NCBI RefSeq assembly: GCF_037126285.1
Contig: NZ_CP147012.1
Coordinates: 1,488,001-1,552,000, forward strand
Source: Bernardetia sp. MNP-M8
GTDB lineage: Bacteria > Bacteroidota > Bacteroidia > Cytophagales > Bernardetiaceae
Length of the DNA stretch: 64,000 nucleotides
Reading direction: 5' to 3'
In this document: one piece after another, positions 44,931-53,853 of the stretch
Numbering within the stretch: the stretch's first letter is position 1
Layout: each line of letters starts with the position of its first letter
The notes under the pieces: model-generated
What the model saw: only the letters and a program-made list of their open reading frames with translations
Told to the model about the DNA's origin: nothing
The model's database searches: none
Made by a program: the position numbers and the translations under genes

Positions 44931-46004
44931 ATGACTACGAACATGATACAAAAAATCCGTACAACTCGTACAATTTGGGCTGTCCTTTTAGGTATAACTG
45001 CTGCCCTTTTTCTTCAAAGCTGTGGTGGTGGTGGAAACCTAGCCAAATTACAAGAAAATGGAGAACTTACTGGTACTTTGGGGCGTGAAGGCTGGAGACA
45101 AGAAGTTCCTTATGGAATGATTGTAGTTCCTGCTGGTACATTTCATATGGGACAAGCAGACCAAGACATCTTATCTTCAAAAATAAACATGAACCGTCAG
45201 ATTACAATTGGTGGTTTCTATATGGATCAAACAGAAATTACAAACAATGAATATCGTCAATTTATTGATGAGATGACTGAAAACCCAGATTCAGTTGATG
45301 GCGAAATTCTATCAGAAGAAGAAATTAAAGAACGCTTTTATCCTGATACTACAGTTTGGATGACAAACTTTACACATCACTATGGCGACCCAATGACAGA
45401 AAACTATTATGCTCACCCTGCTTATGATGATTATCCTGTAGTAGGTGTAAGTTGGTTTGCTTCCAAAGCATTTTGTGGTTGGAGAACTAAATTTATGAAC
45501 GAAGCTAGAGAGTCTGCTGGTAAATTCCCAGTTCCTATGTTCCGTTTGCCTTCAGAGGCTGAATGGGAATACGCTTCTCGTGGTGGTCGTGATGTAGCAA
45601 AATATCCTTGGGGTGGTCCTTATACAAGAAATGCTAAAGGTTGTGCGCTTGCCAACTTCAAACCAGGTCGTGGTAACTATTACGATGATGGTTTCCAATA
45701 TACAAACCCAGTAGGTGCATATTTTCCTAATGATTTTGGTCTTTATGATATGGCTGGAAATGTTGCTGAATGGTGTAACGATGCATATGCTCCTAATGCA
45801 ATGCCTTTAATTTGGGATTTGAATCCTACTTTTATTGATGATAGTGAGCCTCGCAAATTGGTTCGTGGTGGTTCTTGGAAAGATATTGCTTTCTTTATCG
45901 AAACAGGTACTCGTAATTATCAATATCAAGATTCAGTAACTGCTTATACAGGCTTCCGTTGTGTAATGACTTACTTAGGTCGTTCTTCTGGAATGGAATT
46001 CTAA
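44931..46004 (+). CDS. gldK: Gliding motility / type IX secretion lipoprotein GldK
   Basis: From ATG 44931 (357 residues; a TTG at 44904 would add nine). The lipoprotein signal is WAVLLGITAALFLQSC. It is followed by a formylglycine-generating-enzyme/sulfatase-modifying-factor fold: GMIVVPAGTFHMGQADQD, GFYMDQTEITNNEYRQFI, YPVVGVSWFASKAFCGWR, FRLPSEAEWEYASRGG, NDFGLYDMAGNVAEWCNDAY, VRGGSWKD and TGFRCVM. GldK forms, with GldN, the ring below the outer membrane. GldJ is a close relative, but position before gldL/gldM supports GldK. It is somewhat shorter than the Flavobacterium protein (about 460). Confidence 0.88.
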   Translation: MTTNMIQKIRTTRTIWAVLLGITAALFLQSCGGGGNLAKLQENGELTGTLGREGWRQEVPYGMIVVPAGTFHMGQADQDILSSKINMNRQITIGGFYMDQTEITNNEYRQFIDEMTENPDSVDGEILSEEEIKERFYPDTTVWMTNFTHHYGDPMTENYYAHPAYDDYPVVGVSWFASKAFCGWRTKFMNEARESAGKFPVPMFRLPSEAEWEYASRGGRDVAKYPWGGPYTRNAKGCALANFKPGRGNYYDDGFQYTNPVGAYFPNDFGLYDMAGNVAEWCNDAYAPNAMPLIWDLNPTFIDDSEPRKLVRGGSWKDIAFFIETGTRNYQYQDSVTAYTGFRCVMTYLGRSSGMEF

Positions 46005-46031
46005 TAAAAAAGTAAATAGAATTAATACTCT

Positions 46032-46096
46032 AAAACTCATCTTTTTAATAAATCACTTAATTTATTTGTGTTTATTCAGAAGGTGAGTTTTTTTAT
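46032..46096 (+). terminator. Possible terminator after gldK
   Basis: A 14-position stem with two wobble positions (46032-46045 with 46078-46091), a 32-base loop and a T run. The long loop lowers confidence. Confidence 0.5.
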
Positions 46097-46953
46097 GAAA
46101 AATACTTTGGTAGCTTTATCGATAATAAATAAGTGTTAATTAGCTTAAACTATATATTTAACGAAAGGCTATTCTTTTCTACGATTGAGACTTAATTTAG
46201 CTATGATATTTGTGATAAGAGATATTACTTTTAATCAAATTTAAAGTTTGATAAAATCTAAATAAGTAATTTAAAAAAAGTAAGCCTAGTAGAAAAAAAA
46301 CAAAAAATAATTCTGTATTTTGAAAAAAAACTTGCATAATTTATTTTTTTATTACAATTTTACAGACATTTTACAGTTTAAATATTGTTTGTATTTAGAA
46401 AGTAAATACAAGTATAATAATGACTAGTTTTTGACCTATTTGTTTATTACCTCTTAGCTAAAGCAAGGAGATAACAAAGTATAAGTTCTTCATTTATTCA
46501 AAGTATATTGGCTATTATTAGATTAGCTCTGATGGATACCATTAAAATATGGATAGTAAACGTTGAATATTTGTTGATAAAACATAATAATCGTTCTAAA
46601 TTATTCAATTTAAGCCTATTTTTTTTATAAAATCTTTGGAACATTCCAAATAAATGACTTATTTAGGATATTCAAATTGAAAAATAATAGTTTTTTGATA
46701 ACCTAATTTATTAGATATGTTATTAAACTCTTATCTATCAATAATTTGACTAACCAACAAACATACAAAGCTAGAATTATATGAAATCTATTGATTATTC
46801 AATAATTTTAAATTATTAGTAATTAAGATTATTTACTAGAAATTATAATTAAAGAAATCTTTTTTTATATAAATCTATTTCTGTATATTTAATCCATTGA
46901 AATTTTAACTTCTTTTTAATAAATCAACTCTCAACTCTAACAATCGTTTGACT
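46097..46953. other. Long gap between gldK and gldL
   Basis: About 860 bases of AT-rich DNA in a place where other Bacteroidota have only a few dozen. No open frame, strong hairpin or complete promoter was found. A regulatory leader or small RNA is possible. Confidence 0.4.
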
Positions 46954-47763
46954 ATGGCTCATCAAGAAACAGGACTCCAACGTTTTTATCGTACAGTAAT
47001 CCCTAAGGCAACCAGTGTAGGTGCTGCCGTTGTAGTATTAGGTGCTTTATTTAAAATTATGCACTGGCCAGGTGCAGGTCCTATGCTTATCGTAGGTCTA
47101 TTAACAGAATCAGTTATCTTCTTATTTGGTCTTTTTGAGCCAGCAGCTCCTGCAGATCCTCACTATGAGTGGGAACGTGTTTATCCAGGTTTGGTAGATG
47201 CAAACGTAAAAGCTGTTGTAGCTAAGAAAGATGATGGAAAAGATGGTGCTGCTTTAGTAGGTCTTGACAAAATGTTAGGAGAAGCTAATCTTTCTGCTGA
47301 TTCATTCAAGCGTTTCGGACAAGGCATTCAGTCTTTGAATGATACTGCTACTCGTATGAAAAGCATTACAGAAGCTGTAAACTCTACTAATGATTACTCT
47401 AACAACTTAAAGCAGGCTTCTAAGTCGCTTACAAGTCTTAATTCTGCATATTCTTCTACTGTATCTGCAATGGGCGAAATGTCTAATGCTGCTAAAGATG
47501 CTAAAGAATATCATATCCAAGTACAAGCAATCACTAAAAACCTTGCTGGTTTGAATGCTGTATATGAAATGGAATTGAAAGATGCTAACAGTCACTTGAA
47601 AGCAATGAACAAATTCTATAGCAACCTTACTCAAGCTATGGAAAGTATGGCAGATGCAAGCAAAGAATCTCAAGTATTCAAAGAGCAAATGTCTAAATTG
47701 ACGACTAACATTACTACCCTTAACAAGGTATATGGCAATATGCTTACTGCAATGAAAGGTTAA
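46954..47763 (+). CDS. gldL: Type IX secretion motor protein GldL
   Basis: A 269-residue inner-membrane protein (ATG 46954; a TTG at 46948 lies upstream). Two N-terminal membrane helices (KATSVGAAVVVLGALFKIMHW with PGAGP, and MLIVGLLTESVIFLFGLF) are separated by the conserved HWPGAGPM turn. They carry the glutamate in TES that is important for proton-driven motor function in GldL. The rest is a long cytoplasmic coiled coil with repeated SLTSLNSAYSSTVSAMGEMS-type heptads. GldL and GldM form the rotary motor that powers type IX secretion and gliding. gldM follows 89 bases on. Confidence 0.95.
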   Translation: MAHQETGLQRFYRTVIPKATSVGAAVVVLGALFKIMHWPGAGPMLIVGLLTESVIFLFGLFEPAAPADPHYEWERVYPGLVDANVKAVVAKKDDGKDGAALVGLDKMLGEANLSADSFKRFGQGIQSLNDTATRMKSITEAVNSTNDYSNNLKQASKSLTSLNSAYSSTVSAMGEMSNAAKDAKEYHIQVQAITKNLAGLNAVYEMELKDANSHLKAMNKFYSNLTQAMESMADASKESQVFKEQMSKLTTNITTLNKVYGNMLTAMKG

Positions 47764-47852
47764 TTTTTAGTTTTGTATAACATTATACAACTGAAAATAC
47801 ATTCATTCATTAAAATTTTAAATATATTATTAACCAAAAACCATAAAAAACT

Positions 47853-49457
47853 ATGGCAGGTGGCGGAAAAGAAACCCCAAGGCAACGGATGATTGGCATG
47901 ATGTACCTCGTACTGACTGCACTTCTCGCCCTACAGGTTCAAAACGAAGTACTCGAAAAGTTCTATTTTATAGATGCGAGTCTTCAAGATGCAAAAGAAG
48001 TTGGGCTTAATACCAACAGTAAGATCATCACATCAATGAGCGAACAAATCAAAGAATCTGGAAGCAACCCAAGAGATTTGGCAGTTTTGAAAAAAGCTCA
48101 AGATATTAAAGATGAATCAGCTAAAATGATTGCTCGTATTCAAGAAATACGTAAAACTATCATTACTGAAATGGGTGATATTGACCCTGAAACAGGAGCA
48201 TACCCACAAGGTGATAAGTATGATGATGTAAATCGTCTTATGCTTGGAACTGGTGAAAGTCAAGATGGTTTTGCATTTAAGTTACAAGATGAGCTAAATG
48301 CTTATGTAGCTAAAATTGCAGCAATTGATGATACTTTAGGTCCTCTTTTAAAAGGAAATAATCTAATGCCTTTGGCAAAAGAAAAATCTGAAGAGCCTCG
48401 TTATCAAGCAGCTAAGTATGATGGAATGGAATGGGAACATATCAATTTCCAAAATACTCCAATGGTTGCTGCTCTTGCTGTTCTTTCTCAATTAGAGAAT
48501 GATGTAGTAAAAGTAGAAACTAAAGGTGTTGATGCTATGCGTGGTCGTATTGGAGAGTTCCAAATTAAGTTTGATAAAGTATCTGCTATGGCTTCTGCTG
48601 AATCAAATACAGTTGCAGCAGGTACAAAGTATAAAGCTAAGATGTTTATTAGTGCTACATCTACTACATTGTCTCCAAAAATGTCTGCTAGTGGTGCAGG
48701 TGCAGTGCGTGTAGATGGCGATGGTGTTGGTACAGTAGAATTTACAGCTTCAGGTGGTACAACAGAAGGTGCAAAGAAAACTTGGACAGGCTCTATTACT
48801 ATCAGAAATGCTGCTGGCGAAGATACTACACTTGTAGTAAAACAAGACTATACAGTTGTTTCTCCAGTAATTGAAATTGAATCTGGTACTATCAATTCAC
48901 TTTACTTGAAGTGTGGTAATGATTTGAAGGTAAAAGTTCCTGCTCTAGGAGTAGAATATAATCCTTCTTTCTCTGCCTCAGGTGGTAGTGTAATGAATGG
49001 CTCTGGTGGTAAAGGTAGTATTATTATTGTACCTACTTCTGCTAGTGTAAGTCTTAGTGTTTCTAGTGGAGGTAATCCTATTGGTACTAAGAAATTTAGT
49101 GTAAAACTTGTTCCTAAACCTGATATTAGAGCTAGAGGTTTAAATATCAAACAAGGAGGCGCATGTCCTCGTTCTGTTACTATAGATGCTATTCCAGACC
49201 AAAGTTTCAAAGACCAATTACCTAAAGATGCTCGTTATCGTGTTGCAGGATTTACAGTTACCCTTGCAAGAGGAAAACGTGTAATTGGTTCTGCAAACTC
49301 AAATGGACCTACAGCTAATATTTCTGATTTAGGTTCTAAAGCTAAAGAAGGTGACCGTTTGGTTATTGAAGTAAAATCTGTTCAACGTATGAACTTCCAA
49401 AATCAAGTAGAAAATGTAAGTATCGGAACAGAAATTATTACTTATCCTATCAACTAA
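47853..49457 (+). CDS. gldM: Type IX secretion motor protein GldM
   Basis: A 534-residue protein with one N-terminal membrane helix (RMIGMMYLVLTALLALQV, preceded by GGGKETPRQ) and a large periplasmic region of four Ig-like/domain-swapped modules (about 60-530). GldM spans the periplasm from the GldL motor to the GldK/GldN ring. The typical pattern of beta-rich domains with short, repeated glycine/serine sections is visible. Cysteines are rare (KCGND, GACPRS). The last expected gene of the operon, gldN, does not follow; a strong terminator and a peptidase gene do. Confidence 0.95.
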   Translation: MAGGGKETPRQRMIGMMYLVLTALLALQVQNEVLEKFYFIDASLQDAKEVGLNTNSKIITSMSEQIKESGSNPRDLAVLKKAQDIKDESAKMIARIQEIRKTIITEMGDIDPETGAYPQGDKYDDVNRLMLGTGESQDGFAFKLQDELNAYVAKIAAIDDTLGPLLKGNNLMPLAKEKSEEPRYQAAKYDGMEWEHINFQNTPMVAALAVLSQLENDVVKVETKGVDAMRGRIGEFQIKFDKVSAMASAESNTVAAGTKYKAKMFISATSTTLSPKMSASGAGAVRVDGDGVGTVEFTASGGTTEGAKKTWTGSITIRNAAGEDTTLVVKQDYTVVSPVIEIESGTINSLYLKCGNDLKVKVPALGVEYNPSFSASGGSVMNGSGGKGSIIIVPTSASVSLSVSSGGNPIGTKKFSVKLVPKPDIRARGLNIKQGGACPRSVTIDAIPDQSFKDQLPKDARYRVAGFTVTLARGKRVIGSANSNGPTANISDLGSKAKEGDRLVIEVKSVQRMNFQNQVENVSIGTEIITYPIN

Positions 49458-49495
49458 TCTAGTTGTAGATAATTATAAATTCGGTTTATATAAAG

Positions 49496-49530
49496 AAAAA
49501 CAGAACATCAAAAGTGTTCTGTTTTTTTTA
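49496..49530 (+). terminator. Terminator after gldM
   Basis: A perfect 12-bp stem (49496-49507 with 49515-49526), a 7-base loop and T run. It ends the gldL-gldM transcript. Confidence 0.9.
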
Positions 49531-49622
49531 TGCATATTGATTTCGACATTTATTATTCAAGATATTTTTGATTAAATTGTACATTATATTCCTTTTATTC
49601 AATTATCTCAAAATAACTTATA

Positions 49623-50993
49623 ATGATTCGTTCTACTTTATTTATACCTATTTTACTGATTTACTTTTCTTGTAATTCATTTGCTCAAAAAAACACTCAT
49701 GTTATGGAAACAGAAACACTCAAAGATATAAATACTCAAATAAATAATGAGTTAAAGAAAAATACCCCTTCGCTCATTGAACTTTATACTTATTTACATC
49801 AAAATCCAGAACTATCAGAACAAGAAGAAGAAACATCTAAAAAAATGGGTTCTGAACTCAGAAAATTAGGTTATGAAGTAACAGAAAAATTTGGAGATTA
49901 TGGAGTAGTAGCTATTCTAAAAAATCCTCCTGCAAATGGAAAAGGAAAAACTATTCTTATTCGTGCCGATATGGATGCACTGCCTGTTGAAGAAAAAACA
50001 GGTTTGCCTTATGCAAGTACGATGAAACGAACTGATAAAGATGGAAATGAAGTTTCAGTTATGCATGCGTGTGGACATGATATGCACATGACGGTCTTAG
50101 TTGGTGTTGCACAAACAATGGCAAACTTAAAAGATACTTGGAAAGGAACTTTGATTTTGGTAGCACAACCAGCCGAAGAAGTGGGAAGTGGAGCAAAAGC
50201 AATGGTAGAGGCAGAACTTTATAAGAAATTTGGAACACCTGATTATGCCTTAGCACTTCATACAAATGCAAATTTGGCTCATGGAACTATAGGGTATTGC
50301 AAAAATGCAGCCCTAGCAAATGTAGATATGGTAAATATTACTGTTTTTGGAGAAGGAGGACATGGTGCATATCCACATACTACAAAAGATCCTATTGTTT
50401 TGGCTTCTCAAATGATTTTAGGTTTTCAGACGATTGTAAGTAGAGAGACTTCGCCAACTGATGCAGCCGTTGTTACAGTGGGTTCTTTTCATGCAGGTAC
50501 AAAGCATAATATTATTTCAGACCGTGCAGAACTTCAACTTACTCTCCGTTCTTATACAGATGAAGTTAGAAATAATACATTAGAATCTATCAAAAGAATG
50601 GCAAAGGGATATGCTATGGCAGCAGGAGTAGAAAAAATGCCTATCATAGAAATTGATGGAAATCCAACACCTGCAACACTCAACAACCCTGAGCTTACAG
50701 AAAAAGTAGCTAACTCTGCTAAAAAAATTATAGGAGTTGAGAATGTAGTAGAAGTAGAGCCAGTTATGGGAGGAGAAGATTTTAGTCGTTTTGGTCGTAC
50801 TGCTGAGAATGTTCCGATAAGTTTGTTTTGGTTGGGAGTAGTAGCGCCTGAAAAAATAGCAGAAAGCAAAAAAACAGGAAAACCTTTACCTTCTTTGCAT
50901 TCTCCTTTTTATGCTCCTGTTCCTAAACCATCTATACAAACAGGTGTAAAAGTAATGGTACAATCAGCATTAGATTTATTTGGGGAAGAATAA
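49623..50993 (+). CDS. Secreted M20 family amidohydrolase/carboxypeptidase
   Basis: A 456-residue dinuclear zinc hydrolase of the M20D (hippurate/IAA-amino-acid hydrolase) type. A signal peptide (LFIPILLIYFSCNSFAQ) precedes YLHQNPELSEQEEETS, a typical opening. Zinc ligands are visible in MHACGHDMHMTVL, QPAEEVGSGA, ALHTN and LHSPFYAP; the lid domain is at about 215-330. It probably releases amino acids from N-acyl conjugates in the periplasm or outside. The cysteine near the signal (YFSCNS) could be a lipobox variant, but FAQ-type cleavage seems more likely. Confidence 0.92.
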   Translation: MIRSTLFIPILLIYFSCNSFAQKNTHVMETETLKDINTQINNELKKNTPSLIELYTYLHQNPELSEQEEETSKKMGSELRKLGYEVTEKFGDYGVVAILKNPPANGKGKTILIRADMDALPVEEKTGLPYASTMKRTDKDGNEVSVMHACGHDMHMTVLVGVAQTMANLKDTWKGTLILVAQPAEEVGSGAKAMVEAELYKKFGTPDYALALHTNANLAHGTIGYCKNAALANVDMVNITVFGEGGHGAYPHTTKDPIVLASQMILGFQTIVSRETSPTDAAVVTVGSFHAGTKHNIISDRAELQLTLRSYTDEVRNNTLESIKRMAKGYAMAAGVEKMPIIEIDGNPTPATLNNPELTEKVANSAKKIIGVENVVEVEPVMGGEDFSRFGRTAENVPISLFWLGVVAPEKIAESKKTGKPLPSLHSPFYAPVPKPSIQTGVKVMVQSALDLFGEE

Positions 50994-51125
50994 AAATCTA
51001 TCTCTATTAAAAATTTATTCATTTATACTACCTTTATTTAATTTTACGTTAAACACTATCTTTTAGATGGTGTTTATTTTTTTGTACTCTTTTCTAATTT
51101 TCAAACCTTTCCCTTTTTATTATTT

Positions 51126-51824
51126 ATGCTCCTTCAAAATTTAGGTAGAATACCAGTTGGCGATTCAGGTCCTATTTATCAAGAAACTATTTTAGGTCGT
51201 TTACCCGTCGAACCCTTTAATACAGCTAGTAATCTTTTATTTCTTTTTATAATTGTCTATTGGACAATCAAGATTTATTCAGATCTTAGAAAATACCGTT
51301 TTCTTGTCTATGTTTTGATTACTTTATTTATTGGGTATGTAGGAGGAACTATTTATCATGCAACACGTAGTCATGAAATTTGGCTTATAATGGACTGGTT
51401 GCCTATTTTTATTTTGAGTGTAAGTGGAGTTGTTTATTTTTTTCGAAGGTTAGGAGTTCATTGGCTTATTATGGTGGTACTTGTACTTTTTCCTTTTCTA
51501 CTCATGTTTACTTTAAAATCAATGGATTCTATTCCTCGTTCGCTACGTAATTTGATAGAATATACTTCTTTAGCTCTTGTAATTCTTATTCCTATTTTCT
51601 CTTACCTAAGAAAAACAAAATGGCTTTTTATGAATAGAATTTTGACAGGATTATTACTTTTCTGTATAGCTATTTTTTTTCGTACAATAGATGATACCCA
51701 GATTTCAAACGAATATTTTCCAATGGGAACACATTTTCTATGGCATACTTTCGGAGCTTTAGCTGTTCATGCCATAATTAGTTATTTATATTTAGTAAAA
51801 AAAATACATAACAATTTTAGTTAA
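51126..51824 (+). CDS. CREST-like seven-helix membrane protein (ceramidase/PAQR type suspected)
   Basis: A 232-residue protein with about seven membrane helices. Conserved-looking polar residues lie in the pattern of the CREST superfamily (alkaline ceramidases, PAQR, Per1). A Ser/Asn region is near the N terminus, IYHATRSHEIWLIMDWLP (His and Asp) sits between helices 2 and 3, and FPMGTHFLWHTFGALAVHAIIS (His-x3-His-like pattern) is in the last helix. These would bind a zinc ion for lipid-amide hydrolysis. The family assignment is inferred from motif spacing only. The gene is single. Confidence 0.6.
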   Translation: MLLQNLGRIPVGDSGPIYQETILGRLPVEPFNTASNLLFLFIIVYWTIKIYSDLRKYRFLVYVLITLFIGYVGGTIYHATRSHEIWLIMDWLPIFILSVSGVVYFFRRLGVHWLIMVVLVLFPFLLMFTLKSMDSIPRSLRNLIEYTSLALVILIPIFSYLRKTKWLFMNRILTGLLLFCIAIFFRTIDDTQISNEYFPMGTHFLWHTFGALAVHAIISYLYLVKKIHNNFS

Positions 51825-51843
51825 AATAGTGATTCTTTTGTTC

Positions 51844-52647
51844 TCAAAATCTTAAATCAAAATGCTTCTTGGGTTGGTCTTTCATCAAAAAAACTAATCC
51901 TAATTGAAATAAATCTATCGAAATACTTACTTTTTTATTTTTTATAATTTCTTTCCATGCTTTTTCCATTCCTTCTGACCAATGAATATCATCTAAAATA
52001 ATAATTGTATCGTTATGACACTTTTCTAAAATTTGATTAAAATAATCAAGAGTAGGCTCATAGCGATGATTTGCATCTAAAAACACAAAATCTAATGAAG
52101 GACAAGAAACAAGGTTTTTTGGAAGTGTCTTATCAATATTTCCTACTATAATTTCGATATTATCTTGTTCTAATTCTTCAAAATTCTCTTTTGCTTTTTC
52201 GGCTATTTGTGGACAACCTTCAAATGTAATAATTTGAGCTCCTGAAGGAGCAGCCAAAGCCATAAAAAGTGTAGAAATTCCTAAAGAAGTTCCTAGTTCT
52301 AAAATAGTTTTTGGCTTAAAATAATCGACTAATCTAAACAATAGTTGTCCTTTTTTAGAAGTAGTAGCAGAATAAAGAGCAATTTTTGAAATACTTTTTT
52401 TAGTGGAATTATTATTTATTTTTGGAGAAATGGTATGTTTTGAGCCAGCCCCAAAATCGGTAACTTCTAATTCTGTACGGTCAGAAATAAGTTCTTGACG
52501 TAGGTTTTCTAATTCTGAAAAAGCATAATACTCTTTTTTGGCTTGTATAGCTAAAGTATATAATTCATAAACAAAAGACGAATGAACAGCTTGCTGATTA
52601 CCAGCCTTTAAATAGAAATAAACATAATTTAGGGCATAGAATAGCAT
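51844..52647 (-). CDS. Class I SAM-dependent methyltransferase, O-methyltransferase type
   Basis: A 267-residue Rossmann-fold methyltransferase. The S-adenosylmethionine loop is ILELGTSLGISTLFMAL (about 115-131) and the acidic ribose-binding strand is IITFEGCPQIAE. FVFLDANHRYEPTLDYFNQIL (about 190-210) and IILDDIHWSEGMEKAW are the typical catechol-type O-methyltransferase motif IV and following strand. The first 80 residues are helical and may cover the active site. The methyl acceptor is unknown. It converges on the CREST-like gene with a 19-base gap. Confidence 0.88.
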   Translation of the reverse strand: MLFYALNYVYFYLKAGNQQAVHSSFVYELYTLAIQAKKEYYAFSELENLRQELISDRTELEVTDFGAGSKHTISPKINNNSTKKSISKIALYSATTSKKGQLLFRLVDYFKPKTILELGTSLGISTLFMALAAPSGAQIITFEGCPQIAEKAKENFEELEQDNIEIIVGNIDKTLPKNLVSCPSLDFVFLDANHRYEPTLDYFNQILEKCHNDTIIILDDIHWSEGMEKAWKEIIKNKKVSISIDLFQLGLVFLMKDQPKKHFDLRF

Positions 52648-52866
52648 AGTTTGTTGTTCAAAAGTGAAGAGAAAATATGGACAGCATAGAAAACAAGAAA
52701 AAACTCCAATAAAAAATTATATTGGAGTTTTATTAAATTTAGATATATAATTTGAAATAGCAATCTAAGAAAGGTTTATAAGAAATCTAAATTAAAATAA
52801 GCCAAAATTGATTTTTTAATTGTAATTACACAATAAATTAATTTGTAGAGCTTACCCTAATTCTGA

Positions 52867-53304
52867 TTAATTTACATGAATATTAACAGGAATATTCCCT
52901 CTTGTAGCTTTTGAATATGGACAAATTTGATGTGCAGCTTCTGTCAGTGCTTGTACTTCTGATATTTCCATATCTGAAATATGTACAAAAATATCCACAG
53001 CAAGACTAAAAGCTTCGCCTTCTTTTCCGATAGTTGCATGTACAGTTACTTCTGGAGGAGAAGCCAATTTTATTTTTTTACTTGCTGCTACTGCGCCTAA
53101 TGCACCACCAAAACAAGCTGCATAACCTGCTGCAAATAATTGTTCTGGATTGGTATGTTTGCCTGTTTCGTCACCACCCATTCCTTTTGGTAGGCGTACA
53201 TCAAGGTCAATTGCTCCATCAGAAGATTTTACGTGTCCACTTCTACCACTTACTCCCATTACCTTTGCTGTATAAAGTGGTGTAAATTTTGTATTTTTTT
53301 CCAT
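52867..53304 (-). CDS. ohr: Organic hydroperoxide resistance protein (Ohr/OsmC family)
   Basis: A 145-residue thiol peroxidase that reduces organic hydroperoxides with a lipoyl or thiol reductant. Both catalytic cysteines are present: AAGYAACFGGALG (about 60) and HQICPYSKATRGN (about 126). LPKGMGGDETGKHTNPEQLFAA contains the arginine/glutamate region of the Ohr subgroup. Length fits Ohr exactly. The regulator gene ohrR, often adjacent, is not here. Confidence 0.93.
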   Translation of the reverse strand: MEKNTKFTPLYTAKVMGVSGRSGHVKSSDGAIDLDVRLPKGMGGDETGKHTNPEQLFAAGYAACFGGALGAVAASKKIKLASPPEVTVHATIGKEGEAFSLAVDIFVHISDMEISEVQALTEAAHQICPYSKATRGNIPVNIHVN

Positions 53305-53853
53305 ATATTTTAAATAGTAAGATAAGCTAATTCTAAAGTAATAGTTGACTAAGTGTATTTTGTGTATGCAAATTGCATAAAAAATTCAACAAAATCAAAT
53401 TATTTTTACACCTTCATTTCATAAAATTAACATCTATTTGTTACTTTTGGCACTCATTTGGACTTATAGAAGTTAAAGACCAATAAGAACAAAATTTTGT
53501 AAATCTAAAAATTTCTATCTAGAAATAAGGCTTAACAAAAAATTAACCTCTAAAAAAGGATATTTATCTTGAAAAATCAAATTAAAATTATGTATAAATT
53601 GTTTACTAATCTAAAAACATAGATATTTGTGATTTGTAAATTTCAGGAATTTTAAAAAACTATTAAATAAAGCTAATCATTATCAACTTTATTAAGTTTT
53701 TGAAGTTTATTAAAAACAAACTAACGCCCCTTTAACATAACAAATAAAAAAGTATAGTTTTGTTTAAAGCTATATTGACTATTTCAAAACATATTAATTT
53801 AATTGGTTGATAAATTTTAACCAAATAAATCACTAATCCAAAACATAAAAATT
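53305..53853. other. Long gap upstream of the secreted TPR-like gene
   Basis: 549 AT-rich bases between divergent genes. A -7-type box tagttttg lies at 53755-53762, 92 bases before the plus-strand ATG, and tacttttg at 53442-53449; neither has a well-spaced TTG. No hairpin of note. Confidence 0.4.

Noticed and set aside
46097-46953. A hidden small gene between gldK and gldL
   Set aside because: No frame with biased codon use or a credible start; the stretch is plain AT-rich sequence.
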